A stretch of 64,000 nt of DNA, from the NCBI RefSeq assembly GCF_008329905.1, contig NZ_CP032155.1:6076001-6140000 (forward strand), given 5' to 3'. The translations under genes were made by a program, and so were the position numbers. Below the pieces are notes generated by a model. That model saw only the letters and a list, made by a program, of their open reading frames with translations. It was not told where the DNA came from and made no database searches. Shown in pieces: positions 26,406-33,402 of this stretch; the stretch's first letter is position 1, and every line of letters starts with the position of its first letter. The stretch comes from Mycobacterium sp. ELW1 (GTDB taxonomy: Bacteria > Actinomycetota > Actinomycetes > Mycobacteriales > Mycobacteriaceae).

Positions 26406-27161
26406 TCAGCGGGCCAGGTCCCACTGGCCGAAGTCGGGCGCCAACACGTCGTCGACGTCGACATGCACACCGTCGATGAGCGCACCCGGATCCGACGCTG
26501 TGACGACCTCTCTCTGGAAGAGGACGGCGGCAGGCTCGCGCACACCACCCGACCACGCTTTGGTCTGCCAGGCCCAGCGATAGCCGGGCGTCGTGGAATG
26601 GCCGACGACGCCGTCCCCGATCGCCCATCCGACCTGCCGCGCCCCGCCGTAGATTCCCGTGCGCTCGACGCCGATCACCGAGTTGATGCCGTGAAACCAT
26701 TGGATCGCAGTGCTTTTCCAGGTGTCGGAGCTGATGTCCTCGTCGACGCTGAAGAAGATCGGCGCCGAACTCGGGCCACCGGCGGCGCCGTGGATTCGCA
26801 GTGCGGTCTGCGCGTCGGCGACTCCCCCGTCGAACCCGCGGGTGAAGTCCGACGGCGTGGGCCAGCCGGGCTTGCCGAACTGGTAACAGCTCACGACGTG
26901 CAGTCCGGCGGCGAGGAGTCCGTCGGTGTACTCGCGGGTGACCGGCTTGAAGTCGAAAGTGGCACCCGGTCGCAGCTCGGACACGTACACCAGCGCCCCG
27001 TCGTAACCGGCGGCCTTGATCTGCTCGGGGCTCACCAGCCGGTCGGCGAAATCGATGAGCTGCAGTCCATCCGCAGCTGCCCTGGGCGCTCCCAGCACGG
27101 CGGCGCCGGCCAGCGCGGTGAGCGCAAACCGAAAGACATCGCGCCGACTCGGCTCAGTCAC
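26406..27161 (-). CDS. Tat-exported DUF1906 (glycoside-hydrolase-like) protein
   Basis: A 251-residue protein. The twin-arginine signal SRRDVFRFALTALAGAAVLG is followed by a DUF1906 TIM-barrel-like domain of the Rv2525c type: LIDFADRLVSPEQIKAAGYD, then FFSVDEDISSD and YGGARQVGWAIGDG. Its homologue in M. tuberculosis is a Tat substrate linked to the cell wall and beta-lactam susceptibility. It overlaps the L,D-transpeptidase stop by 4 bp, so both are probably made from one transcript and act in the envelope. Enzymatic activity of the family is not established. Confidence 0.85.
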   Translation of the reverse strand: MTEPSRRDVFRFALTALAGAAVLGAPRAAADGLQLIDFADRLVSPEQIKAAGYDGALVYVSELRPGATFDFKPVTREYTDGLLAAGLHVVSCYQFGKPGWPTPSDFTRGFDGGVADAQTALRIHGAAGGPSSAPIFFSVDEDISSDTWKSTAIQWFHGINSVIGVERTGIYGGARQVGWAIGDGVVGHSTTPGYRWAWQTKAWSGGVREPAAVLFQREVVTASDPGALIDGVHVDVDDVLAPDFGQWDLAR

Positions 27162-27820
27162 GACCGCGCCGTGATCAGAGACGGGTCACCCACCCCGATG
27201 GTGATCTGCGGATTGGCCGCGGGGTCAAGCCAATTCAATATCGACCGCATCTCGTCGCGGCCGATTGCGACGCATCCCCAGGTGGGATCGTCGTCGGACA
27301 CGTGCAGGAAGATCCCGGCCAACTTGCCGGGGATGCGGTTCGGGTTGGAGGTGATGTTCACCGCGTAGTCGTAGACCGGGCCGGAGTCGTAGAGGTTCTC
27401 CGCGATCGCCGAAGGTTGACCACTACTGCGGACATGGGTGTTGTATCCCGGGGACTTGGGGTCCTCGTCCCACCAGTCCTGGTCGGTGGCCTGGAAGTAC
27501 GGCATCTTGGTACCGGGGTTGGGCTGGCGTCCGAAGGCCTGGTCGAAGCCGAAGGTGCCTTCCGGAGTGCGGTAGACACCGTCGGCCGGTGCGCCGACGC
27601 CCAGTTCGCCGACCTTGGCCGGCGTGGGGCCCAGCACGACCTTCCAGTCCTGCCCCACCCGCTGGAAGGCGGTCAACGTTCCGGTGGTGGCGTTGGCGGC
27701 GGGCACGCCGACGACGATCCACTGTGAGGAGTCCGGCGCCGCGTTCGCCGCCGGCGCCAGTAGCAAGCTCAACAGCATTGCCAGGCCGATCCGCACCACG
27801 ACGCTCGCCACGGCGTTCAT
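27158..27820 (-). CDS. Secreted L,D-transpeptidase-like (YkuD/ErfK) protein
   Basis: About 220 residues with a clear N-terminal signal peptide ending near ANAAP. The C-terminal part holds the YkuD active-site pattern: the His of FLHVSDDD and the Cys of TWGCVAIGRDEM. The usual Ser-x-Gly-Cys is seen here as T-W-G-C. It most resembles the divergent COG3786-type proteins rather than the large mycobacterial Ldt enzymes with Ig-like domains. It would crosslink or modify peptidoglycan. It is divergent from the TetR gene and leads the two-gene operon with the DUF1906 protein. Confidence 0.82.
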   Translation of the reverse strand: MNAVASVVVRIGLAMLLSLLLAPAANAAPDSSQWIVVGVPAANATTGTLTAFQRVGQDWKVVLGPTPAKVGELGVGAPADGVYRTPEGTFGFDQAFGRQPNPGTKMPYFQATDQDWWDEDPKSPGYNTHVRSSGQPSAIAENLYDSGPVYDYAVNITSNPNRIPGKLAGIFLHVSDDDPTWGCVAIGRDEMRSILNWLDPAANPQITIGVGDPSLITARS

Positions 27821-27876
27821 GGTAACCGGGGGGTGCGCGCGATCGGCGGTAGCGAAATGGCTTTTCGCCAGGATTG

Positions 27877-27898
27877 GGCAGTACTGGACCGTACTGCC
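27877..27898. promoter_or_regulatory. Perfect 8-bp-arm inverted repeat, TetR autoregulatory operator candidate
   Basis: GGCAGTAC and GTACTGCC are exact reverse complements separated by 6 bp (TGGACC). The site ends 22 bp before the TetR start codon. A closely related sequence lies before mmpL (28542-28561), which supports it as the binding site of this TetR. Confidence 0.7.
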
Positions 27899-27920
27899 TG
27901 TGCGCTCTATGGTGGGCGCT

Positions 27921-28517
27921 GTGACCAGGATTGCCGACTACGAGGCGGAATCGTCGCCGTGGTCGGCGCGCGAGGCGGAGCTGCTCGCGGCCACACTGCA
28001 GCTGTTGCAACAGCACGGCTATGAGCGCTTGACCGTCGATGCCGTCGCCGCGACCGCCAAAGCGAGCAAGGCCACGGTCTATCGGCGCTGGCCGTCGAAG
28101 GGCGAACTGGTGCTGGCCGCCTTCATCGAAGGCGTCCGATGCGCGGCGGTGCGCCCCGACACCGGGTCGCTGCGCGAGGACTTGCTGCGTCTGGGCGAAG
28201 CGATCACCGAGCACGCCGCGAAGCACTCCGCCACCATCCGTGCGGTCATGGTGGAGGTGTCCCGCGATCCGGCTTTGCGCGAGGCGATGCAGCACCAATT
28301 CCTGGACCAGCGGAAGGCCCTGATCGAGTCGGTGCTGCAACACGCTGTCGACCGCGGCGAGATCAAGGCGGAGGCGATCACCGAAGAACTCTGGGATCTG
28401 ATGCCCGGGTACCTGATCTTCCGGTCGATCGTCCCCAACCGACCTCCGGATCGGCGGACGGTCCGGGCGATCGTCGACAACGTCATCATCCCCAGCCTCA
28501 CTCGTCCTATCAGCTGA
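27921..28517 (+). CDS. TetR family regulator of the adjacent mmpL
   Basis: About 198 residues. The N-terminal HTH is AVAATAKASKATVYRRWPSK (within residues 34-62), followed by a C-terminal domain of the TetR_C_11-like type (LIESVLQHAVDRGEIKAEAI). I take GTG 27921 as start; ATG 27909 is possible. Its own promoter carries a perfect inverted repeat, and a related element sits before mmpL 126 bp downstream, so it is probably an autoregulated repressor of the exporter. Ligand unknown. Confidence 0.87.
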   Translation: MTRIADYEAESSPWSAREAELLAATLQLLQQHGYERLTVDAVAATAKASKATVYRRWPSKGELVLAAFIEGVRCAAVRPDTGSLREDLLRLGEAITEHAAKHSATIRAVMVEVSRDPALREAMQHQFLDQRKALIESVLQHAVDRGEIKAEAITEELWDLMPGYLIFRSIVPNRPPDRRTVRAIVDNVIIPSLTRPIS

Positions 28518-28541
28518 AACGAAGTGTAGCCTGAGGTGATC

Positions 28542-28561
28542 CAGTACCGTACCGTACCGCC
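28542..28561. promoter_or_regulatory. Operator-like element upstream of mmpL
   Basis: CAGTAC-CGTACC-GTACCGCC matches the TetR promoter element CAGTAC-TGGACC-GTACTGCC at 17 of 20 positions with identical spacing. The site also contains overlapping GTACC repeats. It lies 82 bp upstream of the mmpL start. Confidence 0.65.
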
Positions 28562-28643
28562 TAGAGCGATCAGCCCCTGCTGACTGGGAAAAGATCTCTC
28601 CCCGCCAAGTAATCGTGCTCGCCGGTTATCGAAAGGCTAACGG

Positions 28644-31544
28644 GTGCAGAGGGTTTCGACAGAGGCTCCAGACCAGCAGGCCGCTGACCGTTCGCTGACC
28701 CACCGGTTTGCGCGGCTGACTCGCGTGCTGTGCATCCCGATCCTGCTCTTCTGGCTGATAGTCGCCGCCCTCAGTAACGCGTTGGTGCCCCAGCTGGAAG
28801 TCGTGGGCCAGGAGCAGAACGTGGCGTTGAGTTCGCCCGATTCGCCGTCGCTGAAGGCATTCAAGCGGATCGGCCACGTCTTCGGTGAATTCAATTCCGA
28901 CAGCGTTGCGATGATCGTGCTCGAGGGAGACCAACCGCTCGGTGCTGACGCACATCGCTACTACGACGAGTTGCTCAAGCGGGTGGCGGCCGACGGTAAA
29001 CACGTTCAGCACATTCAAGATTTCTGGGGCGATCCCCTGACCGCCGCGGGCGCGCAGAGTCCCGATGGCAAAGCCGCCTATGTGCAGGTCTATCTCTCCG
29101 GAAACCAGGGCGAAGCACTATCGCTCGAATCCGTCGACGCTGTCCGCGACATCGTCGATCACACTCCGGCCCCACCCGGGGTGAAGGCCTACGTCACCGG
29201 CGCAGCGCCGCAAGTCGCCGACCAGTTCGAGACCGGCGACAAAGGAACCGTGAAAGTCACCCTGCTGACCATCGGGGTGATCGCGATCATGCTGCTGCTG
29301 GTCTACCGGTCGGTGGTCACGATGGTGCTGATGCTCATCACGGTGCTGATCGAGATGTCGGCCGCGCGCGGTGTCGTGTCGTTTCTGGCCAACACTGGAC
29401 TCATCGGGCTGTCCACCTACGCGACCAATCTCTTGACGCTGCTGGTCATTGCGGCCGGCACCGATTACGCGATCTTTCTCGTCGGGCGCTATCACGAAGA
29501 ACGGTCCGCCGGCGTGGACCGGCAGACGGCGTTCTACGACACCTACCGTGGCACCTCCCACGTCATTCTCGGTTCGGGTCTGACGATCGTCGGCGCCGTC
29601 TACTGCTTGGACTTCACCCGCAATCCCTACTTTCGAACGTTGGGTATCCCGTCGGCGATCGGCGTTTCCGTCACGCTCATCGCGGCGCTTACGCTGGCCC
29701 CCGCGATCCTGGTGATCGGCAGTCACTTCGGCCTGATGGATCCCAAGCGGCGAGCCAAGACCCGCGGTTGGCGGCGTATCGGTACCGCCATCGTGCGCTG
29801 GCCCGGGCCGATCCTCGTCGTATCGCTGGGGATCGCGCTGATCGGCCTGCTGGCACTGCCCGGATACAAGACCAGTTACGACGTCGGGGCCTACATGCCC
29901 GCGGACGCCCCCTCGAACGTCGGCTACACCGCCGCGGAACGGCACTTCTCCAAGGCGCGACTCAATCCGGAACTGGTCATGATCGAAGCCGATCACGACC
30001 TGCGCAACCCCACCGACATGATCCTGCTGGAACGCGTGGCCAAGGCTGTCTTCCACACGCCCGGCATCGCCTTGGTGCAATCCATTACGCGCCCGCTGGG
30101 CACACCCCTCGACCACAGCTCGGTGCCGTTTCAGATCAGTGCTCAAAGCAGCGCCCAGATCAACAACCTGCCCTACCAACAGGCGAGGGCGGCAGACCTG
30201 CTCAAGCAGGTCGGCGAGATCGACAAGACGATCAGCATTCTGCGCGAGCAGTACTCCCTGCAGCAGCAGAGTTCTGAAGCCACCCACGAACAGGTCGAAG
30301 CGTTCCACAAGACCGTGGAGGTGGCCCAGGATCTGCGCAACAAGATCGCCAATTTCGACGACTTCTTCCGGCCGCTGCGCAACTACTTCTACTGGGAGCC
30401 GCACTGTTTCGACATTCCGATCTGCGCGGCGCTGCGATCGGTGTTCGATGCGCTCGACGGCATCGATGCGCTGACCGACCAGTTGGCCAATGTCACAACC
30501 AGTTTGGACAAGTTGGATGCGCTCCAGCCGAAGCTGCTGGCCCTGATCCCGCAACAGATCGACAGTCAGCAGGCCAATCGCGATCTGTCGATGACGAACT
30601 ATGCCACCCAGTCGGGTATCTACGACCAAACGGCGGCGGCACTGCAGAACGCGACGGCCCTCGGGGCGGCGTTCGATGCGTCGAAGACTGACGACTCGTT
30701 CTATCTGCCCCCAGAAGTGTTCAGCAACAGCGAGTTCCAACGGGGCCTCAAGCAGTTCCTGTCCCCCGACGGTAAAGCCGCGCGGATGATCGTCACCCAC
30801 GACGTGGATCCGGCTACGCCCGAAGGACTTGCACATATCGACGCGATCAGGCACTCCGTTCAGGAGGCGGTCAAGGGCACGCCACTGGCCGGGTCGAGCA
30901 TCTACATCGGCGGCACGGCGTCAACGTACAAGGACATCGCCGATATGGCCAAGTACGACTTGATGATTGCCGGCATCTCCGCGTTGAGCCTGATTCTGCT
31001 GATCATGATGTTCGTGACCCGAAGCATCGTGGCCGCACTGGTGATCGTGGGAACGGTGGCCCTGTCGCTGGGGGCATCGTTCGGGCTGTCGGTGCTGGTG
31101 TGGCAAGACCTGCTGGGCAAGCCGCTGTATTGGGTGGTTCTCGCGTTGGCGGTGATCCTGCTGCTGGCGGTGGGCTCGGACTACAACCTGTTGTTGATAT
31201 CGCGGTTCAAAGAAGAGATCGGCGCCGGGTTGAATACCGGCATCATCCGCGCCATGGCCAGCACCGGTGGCGTCGTCACCGCGGCGGGGCTGGTGTTCGC
31301 CTTCACCATGGGCTCGTTCGTCTTCAGTGATCTGCTCGTGCTCGGTCAGATCGGCACCACCATCGGGCTGGGGCTGTTGTTCGACACCCTGATTGTGCGG
31401 TCGTTCATGACGCCCTCGATCGCCGCGCTGCTCGGCCGGTGGTTCTGGTGGCCGCTACGCGTGCGGCCGCGGCCGGCCAGCACCATGTTGCGGCCCTACG
31501 GATCCCGGCCGGCGGTGCGCCAGCTGTTGTTGTGGGACGACTGA
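28644..31544 (+). CDS. mmpL: MmpL-family RND exporter
   Basis: A 966-residue inner-membrane RND transporter with two six-helix halves and two large periplasmic loops. The proton-relay Asp-Tyr pairs of MmpL proteins are both present: GTDYAIFLVGRYHE (D274-Y275) and GSDYNLLLISRFKEE (D846-Y847). The second loop holds a coiled region (TISILREQYSLQQQSSEATH) and the Cys-bearing YWEPHCFDIPICAALRS. It resembles the MmpL4/5 subgroup that exports siderophores, lipids or drugs. GTG 28644 is preceded by GAAAGG seven bases upstream. No mmpS accompanies it; a TetR gene precedes it. Confidence 0.93.
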   Translation: MQRVSTEAPDQQAADRSLTHRFARLTRVLCIPILLFWLIVAALSNALVPQLEVVGQEQNVALSSPDSPSLKAFKRIGHVFGEFNSDSVAMIVLEGDQPLGADAHRYYDELLKRVAADGKHVQHIQDFWGDPLTAAGAQSPDGKAAYVQVYLSGNQGEALSLESVDAVRDIVDHTPAPPGVKAYVTGAAPQVADQFETGDKGTVKVTLLTIGVIAIMLLLVYRSVVTMVLMLITVLIEMSAARGVVSFLANTGLIGLSTYATNLLTLLVIAAGTDYAIFLVGRYHEERSAGVDRQTAFYDTYRGTSHVILGSGLTIVGAVYCLDFTRNPYFRTLGIPSAIGVSVTLIAALTLAPAILVIGSHFGLMDPKRRAKTRGWRRIGTAIVRWPGPILVVSLGIALIGLLALPGYKTSYDVGAYMPADAPSNVGYTAAERHFSKARLNPELVMIEADHDLRNPTDMILLERVAKAVFHTPGIALVQSITRPLGTPLDHSSVPFQISAQSSAQINNLPYQQARAADLLKQVGEIDKTISILREQYSLQQQSSEATHEQVEAFHKTVEVAQDLRNKIANFDDFFRPLRNYFYWEPHCFDIPICAALRSVFDALDGIDALTDQLANVTTSLDKLDALQPKLLALIPQQIDSQQANRDLSMTNYATQSGIYDQTAAALQNATALGAAFDASKTDDSFYLPPEVFSNSEFQRGLKQFLSPDGKAARMIVTHDVDPATPEGLAHIDAIRHSVQEAVKGTPLAGSSIYIGGTASTYKDIADMAKYDLMIAGISALSLILLIMMFVTRSIVAALVIVGTVALSLGASFGLSVLVWQDLLGKPLYWVVLALAVILLLAVGSDYNLLLISRFKEEIGAGLNTGIIRAMASTGGVVTAAGLVFAFTMGSFVFSDLLVLGQIGTTIGLGLLFDTLIVRSFMTPSIAALLGRWFWWPLRVRPRPASTMLRPYGSRPAVRQLLLWDD

Positions 31545-31683
31545 GAGCACTGTCAGCTAGAACACATCGTTTCCACATTGAGATCTAGGTTTGTCTCATT
31601 TGCAACACGGGTAACTTTAGTAACAGCGCCGTGGTATAGGCGCCGCCCTGACCAGCTAAGAAAGAATCGAATGGATCATCGTG

Positions 31684-32157
31684 ATGAACACAATCCTGTA
31701 CTTCAGCACCAACGGCCCCGTTTATGAGACACGCGCCTACTCCAAGGCCGATATCGATCGCCTGTTCAAGGGCCGTCAGCTTCACTGCCTGACCAGTCCC
31801 GACCGGCAATTCGACTTCTGGTTCAGCCCCTCGTCGCCAGGCTGCCAGAGCCGGATCAACCAGCAAGCAACAGAAGTTCTGCTGGCGACGACCAATTTCA
31901 CCGCCAAGTCGGTACCGCTTCTGCCCGGCTGTGTCGTCGTCGCCACCCACGATGCGGACGGCGACCTCGACGGGCTGAGCTGGCAGCAGCTCGATCTCCT
32001 GGTCCGCAAGAACCGTTCTCTGACCACTCGCGAACTGCGATTGCTGGACAAGAGGATTCAGCGTCAGAACCGGCGCCAGGCCCGGCCCGCCCGCCCCGCC
32101 GCCGTCACTCCGATGCCCGTTCCCGCCCCGCTGCGGCGCACACCGGTAACCCACTGA
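31684..32157 (+). CDS. Conserved-looking hypothetical protein with basic C-terminal tail
   Basis: About 157 residues, no signal peptide or membrane helix. The first 95 residues look like a compact alpha/beta domain (KADIDRLFKGRQLHCLTSPD, LLPGCVVVATHDADGDLDGL). A helical stretch then leads into an Arg/Pro/Ala-rich tail (RIQRQNRRQARPARPA), which may bind nucleic acid. Start options are GTG 31681 and ATG 31684. It is preceded by a 139 bp AT-richer stretch that probably holds its promoter. I do not recognise the family. Confidence 0.65.
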   Translation: MNTILYFSTNGPVYETRAYSKADIDRLFKGRQLHCLTSPDRQFDFWFSPSSPGCQSRINQQATEVLLATTNFTAKSVPLLPGCVVVATHDADGDLDGLSWQQLDLLVRKNRSLTTRELRLLDKRIQRQNRRQARPARPAAVTPMPVPAPLRRTPVTH

Positions 32158-32243
32158 GCACCTGTCTCGGCAGCGGGTAGAGAGGCTGCTGAGACTGCGG
32201 TCTTCCGGCCCGAGCCGGGCTTCGCAGGCGGCATAATGCGGTG

Positions 32244-33326
32244 ATGCCGGACACTCCTCGACGTGGGCTCATCAAGCCGACTCCTGCGGAACTGATGGAA
32301 GACACCGGCTCAGGGCTGGACTACGGAACGCGGCCCGATCGATTGTTCGGCGATATCGTGGGCGCCGATCGCTTCTTCGTACGGAGCCACGCCGACACAC
32401 CCGTCATCGACGCCGCCGACTGGGTGTTGCACATTCAGGGCGACGCTGTGCGACAACCGGTTTCGTTCACTTACAACGATCTGCGCACAGGCTTTCCGCT
32501 GACGTCCATTGTGCGCACCATTGAGTGCGCGGGCAACCGGCGCGTGCAGTTCGGACGGGAGGTCGGCCAAGCCTTCGAAGGCACCCAGTGGGGACGCACC
32601 GCGATCGGCACCGCCGAATGGACCGGCGTTCGGCTGCGCGATGTGCTGGAGTTGGCCGGTATCACGGCGGCCGCTCGCGAAGTCGTACCCGAATCGCTCG
32701 ACGCGATCAGGGCTCGGCGCCCGCTGCCACTGGCCAAAGCCCTCGCCGACGACACCATCATCGCGTGGGCGATGAACGGCGAAGAGTTGCCGCCTGACCA
32801 CGGCTTCCCGGCACGGTTGGTCGTATCGGGATGGCTCGGCGCCGCCAGCATCAAATGGCTTGGCCGGATCGACGTCGCCACACACCATGTCGAAGTACCC
32901 TGGAACACCATCGATTACGTGATGATCGGGCCGGGCTACCCCGCCGAGAGCGACCAGGCTCGCGGGGCCGCGATCACCGAACCTGCGCTGTCCAGTCTGG
33001 TCGAACTGCCATGGCCGGCACACCTGTGCCCCGGCCCGCAGATCATCCGAGGCCGGGCATTCGCCGGTGAGGCTCGAGTCGCCGCCGTCGACTACCAGAT
33101 CGACGATCAAGCCTGGCAGAGCGCCAACATCACCTCGAATGGCGAACCTGGAATCTGGGCTCGGTGGGAGTTCCGGTGGGATGCCCGGCCGGGCGAGCAT
33201 GTCCTACGAGTGCGCGCCACCGACGACCGGGGCCGCGTCCAGCCAGATTCCACCCCCTGGAACGAACTGGGCTACATGCACGAATCGGTTCTCGCCCATC
33301 CGATCTCAGTGGCCGGCGACTCCTGA
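32244..33326 (+). CDS. Sulfite-oxidase-family molybdopterin oxidoreductase
   Basis: About 360 residues. The molybdopterin domain contains the Mo-ligating Cys in TIECAGNRRVQF (Cys about residue 95), followed by EWTGVRLRDVLELAGI and HGFPARLVVSGWLGAASIKW, all typical of eukaryote-like sulfite oxidases. The C-terminal domain is the Ig-like Mo-co dimerisation domain (WARWEFRWDARPGEHVLRVR). No Tat or Sec signal is seen, so it appears cytoplasmic. It may oxidise sulfite or reduce a methionine-sulfoxide-like substrate. ATG 32244 and GTG 32241 are both possible starts. Confidence 0.88.
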   Translation: MPDTPRRGLIKPTPAELMEDTGSGLDYGTRPDRLFGDIVGADRFFVRSHADTPVIDAADWVLHIQGDAVRQPVSFTYNDLRTGFPLTSIVRTIECAGNRRVQFGREVGQAFEGTQWGRTAIGTAEWTGVRLRDVLELAGITAAAREVVPESLDAIRARRPLPLAKALADDTIIAWAMNGEELPPDHGFPARLVVSGWLGAASIKWLGRIDVATHHVEVPWNTIDYVMIGPGYPAESDQARGAAITEPALSSLVELPWPAHLCPGPQIIRGRAFAGEARVAAVDYQIDDQAWQSANITSNGEPGIWARWEFRWDARPGEHVLRVRATDDRGRVQPDSTPWNELGYMHESVLAHPISVAGDS

Positions 33327-33402
33327 CGACGTTCCAGCACGGAACGATCCGGGCCTGCATCCGACCAGTTCGGCGCAACCTGACTAGGCTGTGCCAATCG
33401 CG

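Noticed and set aside
29118..30854. Long open frame (578 codons) antisense to the first mmpL
   Set aside because: It is composed of His/Gln/Arg/Val-rich low-complexity sequence and mirrors the mmpL codon pattern; a high-GC shadow frame.
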